The position numbers and the translations under genes are program-made. This document shows, piece after piece, positions 1 through 13,832 of a stretch of DNA of 64,000 nucleotides. The stretch is from Theristus sp. LFF4_11 (taxonomy: Eukaryota; Nematoda; Chromadorea; Monhysterida; Xyalidae). The stretch's first letter is position 1; every line of letters begins with the position of its first letter. The DNA is taken from NCBI GenBank assembly GCA_030248135.1, contig JASANC010005657.1, forward strand, positions 123,753 through 187,752, written 5' to 3'. The notes beneath the pieces are model-generated. The model was not told the origin of the DNA, did not search any database, and saw only the letters and a program-made list of their open reading frames with translations.

Positions 1-705
1 GCCGTCAATGGCGACCGAGTTCTGCTGGAGTCGCTGGTGGTGTTGCAGCATCAGTGACGCCATTGTCGCCGCGGCAGCAGCGGTCGACGACGACGACGAT
101 GACGATGATGGAGTCAACAGCATCGAGTTCGCATTGTGCTCAAGTTTCATCGAGTCACCAATGGTCGAACTGGTCGTCGCTATCGGCGACACCTTGTTGT
201 TATTGTTGTTTATTTGCGGTGCGACGTTCGACAGTCCGTTGCCGAGCATCGAGGCGACCGCGGCCGCAGCGCTGGCGTCGTCCAGGCGGCCGGCAGCGAG
301 CGCCAGCTGGTGATGCGCCGACAGCAGCGAGCCGAGCGCTGCGCTCGTGTTGATCGACAGTGGAATCGGCGGCGACTGTTGTTGGTGGTGATTGTTGTTG
401 GTGAACGAATGGTGTGGATGGTGGTGATGTTGCGCCGAGGAGAGGAGACCGTTGGCGGCGGCGGCGGCGGCCAACATCAACGATTGTTGTTGGTGTTGTT
501 GTGGGTGTTGTGCGACTGCGGCGCGACTGGCGGTGGCGTTGCTCGTCACGACCTGCTGATGGTGGTGCAACGCTAGCAGCAGCTGTTGCTGTTGGTGTTG
601 CAGTTGACGCAGCTGTTGATCGTACAACAGTTGCGTTGCTGGTGGGGTGATCACCGGCGGCGGGAGCGTGTCGGACGATTGCGAGGTCGGCGATGTCAGG
701 AAGCT
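1..705 (-). CDS. Q/H/A-rich internal exon of a probable transcriptional regulator (partial)
   Basis: Read on the minus strand from an acceptor (pyrimidine-rich ...TTTTTCAG, AG at 706-707) to the window edge, one frame stays open for 235 codons. It begins SFLTSPTSQSSDTL and continues with glutamine- and histidine-rich runs (QLRQLQHQQQQLLLALHHHQQ-like), an alanine run, an asparagine run and a Ser/Ala run, ending near QQNSVAIDG. Such low-complexity composition is typical of activation or repression regions of animal transcription factors; no DNA-binding domain is in view and must lie beyond position 1. The phase-0 start matches the phase-0 donor of the exon at 10,232-10,402, so the two probably belong to one gene with a 9.5-kb intron. 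Which family it belongs to is unknown; a FOXP-like Q-rich region is one possibility I cannot support further. Confidence 0.6.
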
Positions 706-1694
706 CTGAAAAATAGAGGGAAACGGTGAAAATGTGAGTGAAAAAAAATTGGCGATACCCACCCCGTAGCCGCCACTCGATCAAAACGAAAACGCTATTC
801 AAATTCGCGCGGAAACAGCGCTGTATTGCGTGTTTTGGTTGCGACGTCACCCAAATGGTTGTCCGTCCGCAACCCAACAATGCACGCACACGCAATCCAA
901 TGCTGTTTGTGCGCGAACTTTTATAGCGTTTCACGATGACCGAATGACGTAAGTCCGAAGTGGACAGAACAGAACCGCCGTGCTGTTCACCTGAAACTTT
1001 GCTACCATCACACGGCTAATATGAAAATGTGAGCAATAGCAAATGGTGGAAACGGCAAAATGCAACCCTTTGCAAAGCTTCATACCCGTTCGTCATTCAC
1101 GATAGGTATTCTTAGCCAGGATAACTGCACCATTGTCTTAAATGTCTACGTGAGAACATGCAAGCGAAAAACACCGAATGCAACTTTCTCAGTCGTCTGT
1201 GCTAGCGTCTCTCAAAAATTCACATGCTCAATTAACGTTTTTCACAACTATTGTTTTTTTTGTTTCAGTGTCGTCAAATGGCAAACTGAGAATCGAGCGA
1301 CAGACAAGACGCGCATGGATGCGTTGGCTGTGTACACGGTTCGTGTGTTTACGCGGAAAACAGCTATAAATAGCACGGCAAAGCCTAATCAGCGCTGAAG
1401 CTGACTGAGGAGGCCAAAATTAATACCGCCATCTGATTAGGTTTGAAACCTGCACGGAGCGTCGTAACGAGTGTGTGTATGTGTATATGCACTGCAGAAT
1501 TACTACGTTTACCGGGCAATATTAAGCAAAGAACGTCAGTTTGCGTACAACAGATGATCATTTTAAGGTGTCATTTCATTTGCTGACTATTAAAACCAAA
1601 ATTTGCACACAACGAAACAGTGAGTGAGCGAACGAGTGAATGAAAAGAGAGCATAATATATCAGTCGGCGGGTTCGAACGGTAGGCTACCGTGC

Positions 1695-4016
1695 TGACGT
1701 CATTACGCCGCGTTTGTGGCGCCGCCGGTCGTACCGTCCATGTGTGTATAGACGTGTGCCACTTGTTTGACGGCCACAAGTAAACAGAGATTATGGGAGC
1801 GAGAGAGAGCGCTCTCTGAATGAATTAGTCGTCAATGCAGTGACGTCAATGGCAAAAACCATGTGTGTGCTTGTTCGTTACTACACCAACATCAACGGCA
1901 GAAGTTCTCTTGCTGTCCGTAACATCATTGACCATGCGAGTGAGAGCAGCTCATATGTATGATTCGAATGTTTTAAAACACGCTTTACATGACCAGTGTG
2001 TTACCGTGCCTAGGATCTCTTGACACGATCTTATTAACAAGATGCTGTTAAAAAACGTTTTACTCGACACATTTTTTCCTTCCAATCTTCCCAATAATGA
2101 TAGTTCCTGACGATCTCATGACAGATGATTGTGAAATCCTGTCAGATCTAATACGGTAAATACTTCCTCTTCACGATTGCCGAGAGTACTGAAATTCTAC
2201 TGTGCGTGCACGCATCTGGTTGTCAGTGTGCAGGAAAAACAGTATTAAAATGCATTACATTTAGCCCGTCGACTTTGATACTCAGAAGTAGTTTTGTAGT
2301 TTTCGTAATCCCCCCAACCCCACAGACACACACACACCAATGCTAATATCAAAAATTGTCTGCAGCGGAATACTAATGAATGAATGATTGCAGTACATGC
2401 CATAAATATAAGGTGATTAGCCGACGATTTACGTCAGTGGACTTGTTTACTTGAATATCTATGACAACAAGAATGTCATGGCGGAAGTAGAATGTTCCTC
2501 GTTCATGATGGTTACACACTTGAAATCAATCAAGTCGCTTCTTCTCATCTGCTTATATCTAGATACATTACTTTCAATTAAAGCAATTCCCGGCTTTCGG
2601 CGTCAATCTAGCCAAAATAAGCACAGTGTCGAATAGCAGACAGGTTTAAGTTCATTCCATTGACACTACTGGGTCGACGTCAGGTGTGAGCATTTTTCAG
2701 CCGTTTCTTTCAAGAAACTGTCACGTACTGATACGTACTCAAATGCGAAAATCATCGCCGACGCATCGCTCAGAAGAGAGCAAGTTTCTTTTTCGAAACG
2801 GACAGTCAATCAAAAAAACGTGTATTGGTGCCGATGGATTGGCATTATCAATGCAAGAACATACATTACTGGGTGGGATGGTAAAAAACCGGTTTTATTT
2901 CCGTTTTAAACCGGCTTTATTTCCCAATTTTCCCCAGGCACCCAGTTTTCATAACATGGCCCTCGGAACAAGTCAGAAATACAGTTGAAATTTGTGTTTT
3001 TAAGTGGAGCGAAGTTTCATTGAATTCAAAAAAATTTTAAGTGAGAAGCCGGTTCCTGATTTTTGCAAACAAGAAAAACTCAGCTTTTTATAGAAAAAAA
3101 CAGTGTTATTCCCCATGCCAATATCCTACTACTGCATGGCTTTTTAAAAAGAAATGCACACATATCACCCGAACAGTTTTGACCTTGTGTGGGATTCGAA
3201 CCAACTCTGACAGCGCCCTTGACCACTTGACTACTGAAGTCCTCTTCCGTCAACAGTTAGTCCAGTTTTGGTGCCCTCATAAGCGCGCATCCAGTATCCA
3301 CACTTATCAGACCAACCAATACACGTTTTTTTTAATTCACTGACCTTATTTTGACAAACAACTCGTGCTTTTTTCCTTTTTTGCAACACTGATATCGTCC
3401 AAAGCCGTCAGCGGTGCAGATTGGATGCACGTAACTGACCGTGACGGGAGTCGACATGTCTGACTTCTGAATGAACTCTCATGTGGCATGCATGAATGAA
3501 AAATAACATGAATGAAAGGAGAACAACAACCAGGCCAACTAATACTAGAAGCAACGGAAACATACGACACACACACACACACGAGACATGTGCATGCACA
3601 CAGGCGACGTGTGTGAGTGTGTGAGCGTACAACACAGCACATGCATGCTAATGACAGAGCGGTGCTGGGCGGCAACCGCAACAGTATTCTAGTCGTTGAT
3701 GTCACACGACATGACAAGTCGCCAAATAAGCACCGGACATTGCATATTTAACGCGCAAAAAGGGAGTTCTAGAGCGTGAACGAGAACTGCTGAAACAATC
3801 TGTTTTCCTGCATGACTACTCATCTGGACAAACGTTGCCTCCGGTCACCACAACGTGGGAGAGGTCGCGAAATGGCCAGTTCGATGGCGCTGAGACCGTG
3901 CGTGTGCGCCCGTCAGCGTCACTCTGAGGCGCTGCTAGCAGCGGCCATGTGCGTCAACTACTGTTTGTGTGTGTGTGCGTGTGTCATTTTTGCTCATTTT
4001 CAAACGAATGACGTCA
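1695..4016. promoter_or_regulatory. three perfect CRE palindromes (TGACGTCA)
   Basis: TGACGTCA occurs at 1695-1702, 1841-1848 and 4009-4016, inside the presumed first intron of the regulator gene. This is the canonical CREB/ATF binding palindrome. An 8-mer is expected less than once in 23 kb by chance, so three within 2.3 kb suggest a cAMP-responsive enhancer. Function is inferred from the motif only. Confidence 0.35.
2879..2922. repeat. fragment of AACCGG-rich MITE family
   Basis: A GGTAAAAAACCGG core followed by TTTCCGTTTTAAACCGG matches the terminal part of the element at 13,039-13,824. Further short scraps of the same family lie at about 32,700, 34,380-34,510, 43,960 and 49,850-49,980. 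Confidence 0.5.
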
Positions 4017-7000
4017 ATACATTTACACCCCATTCACGTTTGTCTGTGTGTGTTGCGGGCAAAGCCGCACCGCCATTCGAATTATTATTATTTTAATTTC
4101 TAGCGCAACGAGAGAATACAGAGAGCCGCGGACAAACAACCAACGCACCGGCCGTGCGCACGCACACGCACACGGATACTTTGCATATCCAGTGGTCTAT
4201 GAAGCGCGGCTGGCGGGTTCATATTGACATACACAGAAACCGGCACGAACACAACAGTGACAACAAACGGAGAGCAAAGTGCAACGTGGGAGTTGCAATC
4301 ACTTTCCACATCACATGCGTCGGTTGACGTTTGTGACGAACGAGAATAGCTGCGCTCAGCTCCGAGGCTAATGAGGCCACACGATCAAAGACGTCAAGAG
4401 GTCAGATGGCTCTCAACAAGCGGTGGTCGCACGCACACCCCGCTGTCCCCGCATATTGAAACACACAGTAAACATTGCGTACAACAACAACGTGGCGAAC
4501 ATTGCGGGGAAACTGGCACATTATGGTCGTTTACTATTTTGATTTTCTCAATGACGCCCGTTTCGTACCGCAACACTCACATGTTGCAGTACAGATGCGT
4601 CTCTCTCAACGACACTTGCTAAAAATGAAGTGCGTTTAATTGCGGTTAAACGCATGCACGGTAAAATCTCGCTTCGGCAAAAGTATTTACAATTGTAGAG
4701 CTGGCAAATTACATCCGTTCCAGTTTTCAGCAGCTGACGTCGTTGTTGTCACGTGACGACGACAAATTGCTCGAACATTAGAACGGCAAATGAGATAAAC
4801 GATGAGAATGCGCACACTGAAAAATAGTAACTTGGCAACAATTTCTTAACTCTTTTTCCAGTGCATATGGTTTGGCACCTATCAATAGCTAACTACAATG
4901 TACGTGCAAGTAGCAAGAATAGTCACAATCGGACGTAAGATTTAACACATGAAGATTCAACCGTATCTCAAGACAACCACGGCGGACGGCGGGACCACCC
5001 AAAAAAAAACACTCGCAGAACATCAAAATCGACAAAGCTGTCGTTTCTTTAGTGTTTGTTTTTTTCCAGAACATCAAATCAAGCCCAGCTGCAACGGTGC
5101 GCACAGAGAGAAATAGAGTGAGACAATGAAATCCAAGAAGAGAGCAGGGGGAAACACGAAATGCTGAATCGATGATGGCAGAGAGGAAAAAACATTCCAC
5201 AAACACACAAAGCTGATTCATCTCATTCATCATGAAAAAACGGCTGCAATGAGGCCCCCGTGTCTTTGTGCACATAAAGCGGCGACATCATGAGGCTCCA
5301 TCACCACACACACATGCACAGACAACGCGGCACTTTCCCACGACGCCAGCGAAACGCTGCGGTAAACACATTTTCCTGATTCCTGGGAACGATGGAAAAA
5401 TTCCAGTATATACCACTCATACGGTGATAGCTAAAAAACACGGATTTTCGAGATGGGAAAAAACGAAACCAGGAAAAAATATCATGTAACCACCTCAGAG
5501 TCTGTTCGCGGATGAACAATGCGAAACAAATCAAACACACACGCACACATGTTTTGAGAAAGCAGTCAGTAAAACAAAAAAACCGTAAAAGCGACCGTGG
5601 GACAGCAACAAAAGATTTTTTGCTGAAAAACAAATAAAGTTCAACACAGAATTGTCTTAGGCACATTAGATATCTTTGAGAAAGAAGCGCGCTAGAAGAA
5701 CAGAATTGATAAAGCAATCGAAAGAAATCGGTTGTTTCTAAAATCAGTTGCTTGGTACTTTTTTCTTGCACAGCTGCCAACGGTGAGATAAACAAACGAT
5801 CGGAACATACCAAGGACAAAAAAGGCGCTGTTGTGTTCGTAGTTTTGCATTGACGTTTTGTTCACGTCAGCTGCTTTTTCGATCTATCACTACTTTTTCG
5901 ACCTATATTGCCACTTTTCGAGCCAACGTAATCAGCAAGGTTTGCTTCCACAACAAGCAGCTGTATGTAACAGTTTGCGCAGCTGAATAGTAAACGATGG
6001 AACAACAAACAGGTACACTATGTATGTATGTACGTGCGGATTAATCGCTTGAGAAGAAAATTGAAAAATTCACAGGTGTTCAACGTCGAGAAAAGCGCGT
6101 TGGGTGTGGTGGGGTGTGTCGGCAGTCACTTCAACAGATGAGTGGACCTGGACCAGCTTATTTTTCAGGTCTATTTCACAGTTAAGGCTGAAAGGTGCGT
6201 CCAATTGTCCAAAAAACTACGCTGCTTTCAACGATCAATGATGTAAACACACGTTGACGTACATCAGCGTACAGAAGACACGTCAACACGAATGGTATGG
6301 TGGTATATATGCTGACAGCCCGATTCTGAAACAATACGTCACGTCAAAACGTTACGTCAGAATACGTCACATTAGAATTGAGCACTGGTTTCAGCATGAT
6401 GCCAGTGTTCGTTCATGGAGACAAGCCCGTCTGAACGTACGTGCGTATGTTCACTTGAATGAACAACGCGACAGTATCTCTAGCTTTGGCCTTAACACGA
6501 TCTCACTGCAACTTTCTTGGGTTTCAGGAAAGGAATCACGTGAGTCGATCAGATTGTAGGAGGGGAAATTCATATACAGATAATGTACCGGAGAACGACT
6601 CGTAAACTCCAACCAGGAAAATCCGAAGGAAAAACTAGCCAGGACCAGAACAAATGGAACACGGAAAAACGTATGCTTCATATGGCATCAACAGTAGTAG
6701 GCAGTAGCACATGAAAAAATAACTTCAAAATTTGATTTGTTTGATCAAACTCGATGTGATTTGATATTAAAAAATGTCCATTTTGAATTTTTGATTGTAG
6801 AGTTTCCCATGCTGGTGTGTGAAACTACAGTACAGACGAGAGAGAGATAGAAGAAACAAAACTAAGAAGAAACTAAAACAAAAGCTTATCAGTGTAGTGT
6901 AAGCAAAGAAAGAATCGGTAACAAAATAACCGAACAAGAATAAACGGTTCAAAGTGCCAGGTTTTTTCAACGAAAAACAATTGTTTTGAGAACATTAGCT

Positions 7001-8730
7001 GCAGAACAACTGTAGAATAAATGAATTTACTTTGCTGTTGTTGGTTGAAAAACTTGTGATTCTTCGCAGTTCAAAATTGTAAAGTTATTTATCACCGGAG
7101 GAAAAGAAAACCGATGTTCGGAAAAGATGAGCTGAAAGAAAAGTATATCAAAAAACTATCAGCTCACTAATATGAAGCAACCTCCCATTGCCAAGAAGCA
7201 CGTTTTGACGAATTGGAACGAATGTAAAAGGGGAAATTTACTGAAACAAATTCAGATAAATCACCCACTAAAAAAACAAAGAAACAAACGTTTACACGTC
7301 GCAGAAAACAATAACGAATTAAGCGGAAACTGCAAAGGACCAAAAATTGCCCAGCAAAACATTCCTAAAGCGAAAAGAACACAGTTTCGCAGACAAAAAA
7401 AACAAAACCAAACAGTTTTGTCGCAATTCGCAAAATATTCGCAAGCGAAAATTTCTATTACACCACGACAACCGTTGTTGAAACAGGCAAAAATAGTGTA
7501 AAGTGAAAGTGGTAACAGTAAAAAAGCTGAAAACAACTGGAGAACAATGTGATTGACTAAAAAAACAGCCGCTTTCCAAAAGATACAAAAGTTCGGTTGT
7601 TGCCGAACTTGAACACTAAACTACTGTCATTTTCTCACACTCTTGTCTTGCTTGTGGATGAAAAACGATAAAAAACGATTTTTTTCATTTTATCGTGTGA
7701 AACAGACGCATGAGACGCGCCTCTGTCCCGAAAAGTCGCCGTAACAAAAACATCAAGACACGGAATGCAAAAACTCCGGATACACGGAGTACGGTACCGC
7801 CCTGTTTTGGTCTCAAGACGATCTTACTACACATGTCCCTCTCTGATTATCAGAAAAGTTTATCCAATCATGAATCTCGATTTCGATTTTTTTTCATTTT
7901 TTCTCTTACGAAAGCTAAAGTTTTCAGTTGCAATCGTGTCGAGACCAGCTACAGAGGTCCATACTCCCAATAGCCATGGAGAATTTCGGTTCGAGACTGT
8001 ACCTGAAACCATAAACTTTAAACAAACACACATTGGCTGTAGTGGTGAGAAAGTTGGCAGATTGCAGTGCGCATTTGTGGAACTTGGTACCTTCGTAACG
8101 CAACTAGCTGATTGATTGGCTGCATTTAAAATCGAGCATGCTGATAAGTCGTATTAACACCGATGTTAGCAAACCAATCCGTGTGCCCAATCCGACCAAA
8201 TAAAAAAAGAAAACTATGCAGTTGCCACAATGACAGATATTTCCAATTCAGCACATCATTGAACAAATCAGGAAGCTGTCAAACCAACGGACACAATTCA
8301 AGATAATAATCAGCTGGTTCCATGGAAAAAGTTACGCGTTCCACGTAAAAAATCACAAGAGAATCATTGAGAATACAACACAAAACATGCTACTATGAAT
8401 AAACTGCGCCAAGAGACGATAATAGTATTCGAACATGGTTTCGTGCGGTGGTGTTAAGAGCATGGCACGGGTCACAAATGGACGATTGGGAGTGTGCGTT
8501 TGGGTACACGGTAAAAACTGCAAAATAGTAGCGTGGGAAAAGAGATTTTCGGGGCGCTTTGCAGCCGCGTGAAAAATAATAATGCGCAAGGAATAAAACG
8601 TTATCTGTGTGTGTACATGAACAAGAAATATGACGCGCCTGCCACGTTTTCCCACGGTGGTTAACAGTCAGTCATCAATTGCAATGCCAACACCATCACA
8701 ACAACAACAACATGCAGAAACACATTAATC

Positions 8731-8770
<40 letters not shown>

Positions 8771-8771
8771 C
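8731..8771. repeat. (CAA)n microsatellite
   Basis: About 13 uninterrupted CAA triplets, with shorter CAA runs on either side (8,697-8,710 and 8,793-8,800). Confidence 0.9.
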
Positions 8772-10231
8772 GGCGCACAGACACAACACAAAAACAACAA
8801 CACACATAAGAAACGTACGTAGCGAGCGTCTGCCAATAAGGAATTAGCGTCGACCGTACAATAGTCTTCCATTGCCAAAATATGTGTGTATTCGCGTCGT
8901 ATATTTTTCCACTGCTGATGTGATTCTGTTTATTTTTTCGCTATAATCTGTTTTGCAAAGGTTGTAAAATGACGCGGTTATTTACAGTCACACAAAACAT
9001 ATTGAAGTAATCGCGTCTGACTAATTGGGTATAAAATTAACTAACTTAATTAATTAATTGTTGAACGCTTTGTTTAAATTTTCAAGCTGTTTAGAGCTTT
9101 TTGGATATGCATTGAACACTTTAACAAAACAGATACCCAACATCGGTTATCTCTGTAGCTCCACACACGTTTCAACTCGCACCTAGAACTTCCCGATTGA
9201 CTGACTATATCGCTAGTCACATGCTTCGCGACGAAGCGAACAGGCGACAAAAATAAAAAAAGTTGTTTTCACAAAAGTGTTACTCATCCGAAATCCAGAT
9301 GAGCAGGCGCGCCGCGTGCATCGCATCAGGTTGCTCAAAACAGAGGAAACCACAAAAACACTGCTCTCCGATCCGACCATCACGAGATGGCGAAGCCGCA
9401 CAACAGGACTTGCCGCCATTTTAACAGGCAGACGACGCGCAAGTTCATCATTTTTATGCAGCGCTGTTTTTAGATCACGTTCATGTCACGTACCGTAGCG
9501 GGTTTGTGTCGCAGCGACAACGAACGTCAGAGTAAAAAATCGAACGATTTGATTTGATAAACGCTGGCGGTAAAAGCACAACAACTTCGCCTTCGAGTTG
9601 AAGGGTCTCTTGGTGTCGCCAGCCAACACTAGTCAACGAAACGTTTAACACGTTTAACGCAACGTTATCGCTCGCGAATTAAAAGGATACACGAGTTGCA
9701 AAGCATTGCAGGAGTTGCATAAAAACGCAGCATAAAACGCTGCGTTAAACATGTTGTCATTCCTGTTTAACAACACAACATTGTTGCATTAAACGCTAAC
9801 GTAAATGAACACGTTGTGTTAAACGTGTTTTAACCAGTGATGTCCATTGCCGCTGCGACTAACAGGCTCGACCACGTGAATGTGGCAATATGATTATTGC
9901 AATTTGAATCCCATTATCATCTGTCGTATTTTTTACGACAGAGAGAGAGAGAAACAGAGGCGACTTTTACATCTCCGCACTCGCTACGGTATTTTCAAAT
10001 TAAGCGAATATAGCTCGCTTTTACGATTCATTTTCGAAAATACGCGCTGAACTGTGCTGGTCAAGTTAAAATTAGCGTGACTGCCTGATAAAAACGTCTT
10101 ATTGGGGGGTTGGGGGCGTAGTTCTAACGAACGATGACACGCACTAATTCGTAGCGAGCGCCGCTGGGACAAGGAGGGTCGACGTTTTTACGAGGTGATT
10201 TCGATCGTAAAGAGGGGGCGGGCTTGCTTAC

Positions 10232-10402
10232 CGTTTCGTGTTCATCAAGCGCGTTATTGTCCATAATAACATCTTGTTTCGGCCGTTTCAATACGACGCC
10301 GCTGAACTCGTTGTTATTCCGGTCACCGCTGCCCGTCGTTGTTTCTTCAGCCACCACCGCAAACTTCAGCTCATCAGTGGCAACAATAACGCCCGGCAAC
10401 AT
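10232..10402 (-). CDS. probable first coding exon of the same regulator
   Basis: Minus-strand ATG at 10,402 (context GAAAATGTTG) opens 57 codons beginning MLPGVIVATDELKFAVV and ending ALDEHET, followed by a good donor GTAAGC at 10,231. A basic VVLKRPKQD stretch near residues 36-44 could serve as a nuclear localisation signal. The exon length is a multiple of three and ends in phase 0, matching the phase-0 acceptor at 705. In-frame codons continue upstream to about 10,441, so translation could start 13 codons earlier. I do not recognise a named family. Joining the two exons is inference; extra small exons could lie between them. Confidence 0.5.
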
Positions 10403-13030
10403 TTTCTTGTTTTTTATGTGATTTCTGTATCCCGTGTTCACTCTCCAGAAATTGAATTAATCTTGTCAAGAGGGAGAGAGAGTGATTGAGATGAGAGACT
10501 GGTTCTTGTGTACACCAGTAATAGACTTCGGTGTGGGCAGAATTCGCATAAAAATGCAGTGCACCGCGACTGACAATTAAACGCTGCTAGCACCGCGTCT
10601 CATCTCACTTCATTGAATGATGGGCTTTGCGGCATATACTGAAGTAAAGTGTCACCAAATACGATTCCTGAGCGACAATAAAACGAGAAACGCCAAAATC
10701 AACAGCGGACAAACAACAACAATAAAAAAACAAGTTTACATTGGCGCGAAGTGAACTTAGTGAGGTCTCGCAAGGCACGCCCTAGGACAAGAAGAAAACC
10801 GGATTTCAAGAGGAAAAAACGGACAACAGCAAACCAGAGTAAACAAAAAGTCGACAAGCACTTCAGTTTCGCACTTGTTAGGTTACAGCAGAAAACAGAT
10901 AAAATTTCAATTACACCGGTTTGAAATTTCAAGCTCAGAAAAATTAAAACCATTTGGGCGCGGCGGTGAGTTCACAAATGAATCTTAGAAAACGGAAAAC
11001 GGAACATAAAAAAGGAAAACAAGTTCCGCAGCTCAGCAGCAAAAGTACAAGAGAAATAGCAAAAAAAGAAAGCCGTCACTAAACGAACAACTTTCTGAGA
11101 AAAGAATGGTGCGAGAAATGGGAGACAGACCGTGGGCGAACAATAAAACAATTCAGACCGTTTTATGAGAGAATGAGAACCACTCCACACCTCACTGAAG
11201 CGACCCGTTGACCGAATGGGTAGGTGGGAACGTGCGTTATGAACGATGAATACATAATAATGATTGTTGAATATGTCGTGTTATTACCCCCTTTGCTACC
11301 CCGGTCTCACTATTCCTCCAAAAGTGCTATATTTCCAAAAGATATTTCAAGTGGGCAGTGGAGGCACGGCAATCAGTGGTTAGATCAGTTTCCCATGACG
11401 CACCAAAAAAATGCAAATTTCCCACCGCATAATTGAAAAGTGGCCGGCGGGCAAAAGTCGGAAGACCCAAAAGAGTACAACCCTGTTATCCACTGTGAAT
11501 ATGAATGTAAACATCGGGAGACAAGTGCTTATATCTGTCTATTGAATAACTCTGGAAACGGTAAAGATCAGAATCTGACAATGTACTGCCAATATATGCA
11601 TTCTAATTTTGATTACGGTGGGGAAACATAAAAACGATATAGAGGTGATGATTTGCAAACAAAACAACCAAAGCGAAGACACAGTGGAAAAACCGTTGTA
11701 CATTTAAACATAATATTTGATTTTGCAAAAGAAGCCTCGATTTTTTTGGAAAACCGTGTGCTTGTTATGAGACGGTGACGTTGCACAGTCATAAACAAAC
11801 TCACAGGCACGCATACGATATAGGTGTAACATCAACTAGCGCCTGACATCACTGTGTTATCAAAGAGTGCACTGCCTTCAGACTAGGGCTTTAAAAAAGA
11901 AATAAAGCAGCGGCACATTTGCGTCGTACAACCTATATGTTGTGGGTGGGTAAGTTAATAAGTTATGACGACAGAACTGCGTCCATCCGTCGAAGGTGAC
12001 GCAGAAAAAAATGTCAACATGCCAAACGTTTGCTAAAATCAGTCAGAGATTGGTTGCGCGACACTGCAAGTTTCCAAACGCATACTTCACAAGAAAATGT
12101 GACAAAAAATATGAAGGCTTGCGAAAATTAGGGACCAGCGAAGCAATTTCGCAACTAGACCGAACTGAATCGGTCTTATCAGCTGGTTGTTTGAGGCGCG
12201 TTTAGCAGTGTTCTTCTCATTGATCTCATTTCTCAACTCCTGAGCATGTTTAAAGAAACGAAAAAAAGAAACAACTCAAACACCGCAGAAATCGCTGCTG
12301 CTCCCCGCTCCCTTCCCATCGTTCTCAGCAATATAAGTCGTGTCCGTGTGTGATTCTGTTTTTCTAAACATAAACCCCAAGACCTCCACCAGAGCTGTGG
12401 GAGCGCAAATTGTCTCACAAGCATATAAATTGTGGAATTACTTTCGGCGATTATTCATTATTCATTTTTGCCGTTGTTGTTGCTGTAATCGAACAACAAT
12501 AACTCTACAATACGCAATTATTATGTATTTTCTCTTCTCACAAGAAAGAAAAACGCTAAATTCAGAAAATTTGAGAGAAAGAGACTGAGACTATTTTTGT
12601 ACGGCTCCGGGAAAGAATTCTGGTACAATTTCTCACAATCATTATACAGATGGTGTTGGTTCACCTACAATACACAACCACCGTCGCGCGATCACTTGCC
12701 GCAATTTTCCCGGCCGCAAAATGATACACAAACACAATTCAGAAAACTTCTGTGAAAATCGCACAACAATCGTGTGCCGATCATTGTTCAGCTCGATCTC
12801 ACTTGCACAAAATTTGCATTAGTGATGAAATTATAATGTTTGACAGTTCAATTTTAGTGTGCTGATTGGGACAGTGGTGCACAAAAAAATTGAAGCCGTG
12901 TTTCTATGGTGATTTTATCACATTTTTAGTTATAAACTTTAGATCTGGACCCGAGGATAGTTTTCTTGATGGTCGAAACAGTTCAACTCAAAAAAGGCCT
13001 GTATGAACCGTTCTGTGACTCTTTTTCTTC
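10403..13030. other. upstream non-coding region of the regulator gene
   Basis: Lies 5' of the minus-strand exon at 10,232-10,402 and presumably contains its 5' UTR and promoter. There is a GA-rich stretch at about 10,468-10,495. I see no reliable TATA box or coding exon. Confidence 0.3.
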
Positions 13031-13038
13031 ATTAAACT

Positions 13039-13824
13039 TAGGGTTGGTAAAAAACCGGTTTTTTATATTGCCAGGGAAAAAAACGGTTTCTTTTCCGTTT
13101 TAAAACCATAAAAAACCGAATGCTTCCCAGCTCCTACACTTTCCAGAACTTGGCTTCTTGAACTCAAAATAGGAAATACATCAAAATTAGTGATTTTTGA
13201 GCAGCGTAACATGCTGTTTTCGGGCATACAACCGACCCAATTTGCTATTTTTGCCACCCAATGCTATCCAATTTTTTGTTTCAAATCAAATCAATTTCGC
13301 TTTTATGGGTTTCCAGGGCAGCACGTTCAATAAATTGAAAACAAAGACTGGCAGTGACCGTGTAGGTATGGGGGGCGGGGAGGGACGGTTGCAAGGAGAA
13401 CGGATAGCTGACCCCGATTAGGGGGCGAGATTTGCAGAACTGCAAGGTAAAACCGGAAGCGGATTGCGTTCGAAAAATAACATTTCATCAGTTACCCTTT
13501 GCAAATCGACAACATCGTCAGTCAGTCTGCATATGCACTTAGTTTAGCAGTCACCTTGTCTTCATCGTATTTCACTTGACCCTTGGCACAAAAGCTTCTG
13601 CAAAATGATGCTTCACCAGTTCAGTTCGACACAGTTCACTGCACCGTTTTTTCAAAAATATAATTTTACATTTTATCAATCAAACGAAGAATTGTGATTT
13701 TTGACCACGAAGTTTGAAAATTTTTAAGGTAAAAAACCGGTTCTTTATTTTTTCAGAAAAAAAAACTGGAAAAAAACCGGTTTTAAAACGGAAAAGAAAC
13801 TGTTTTTTTCCTGTGCCAACCCTA
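13039..13824. mobile_element. hAT-type MITE (family A), 786 bp
   Basis: The element starts TAGGGTTGGTAAAAAACCGG and ends in the inverted form ...GCCAACCCTA. It is flanked by a perfect 8-bp target duplication ATTAAACT (13,031-13,038 and 13,825-13,832). Eight-base duplications and TAGGG-type ends are hallmarks of hAT transposons. No transposase frame is present, so it is non-autonomous. A truncated relative lies at 20,879-21,496. Confidence 0.85.
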
Positions 13825-13832
13825 ATTAAACT

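Larger units (their letters stand above)
706..10231 (-). other. long intron / non-coding interval
   Basis: No convincing exon was found on either strand. The interval is rich in A-tracts, CA/GT-rich stretches and short direct repeats. It contains three perfect TGACGTCA sites, a CAA microsatellite and a fragment of the AACCGG-rich MITE family. All open frames here lack coding-like composition. Confidence 0.5.

Noticed and set aside
200..934. Minus-strand 244-codon frame overlapping the Q-rich exon
   Set aside because: It reads a different frame through the repeats and crosses the intron; the frame with Gln/His/Ala composition starting at an acceptor is the better one.
8693..8780. CRISPR-like array
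   Set aside because: It is a simple CAA microsatellite without spacers, in a eukaryotic genome.
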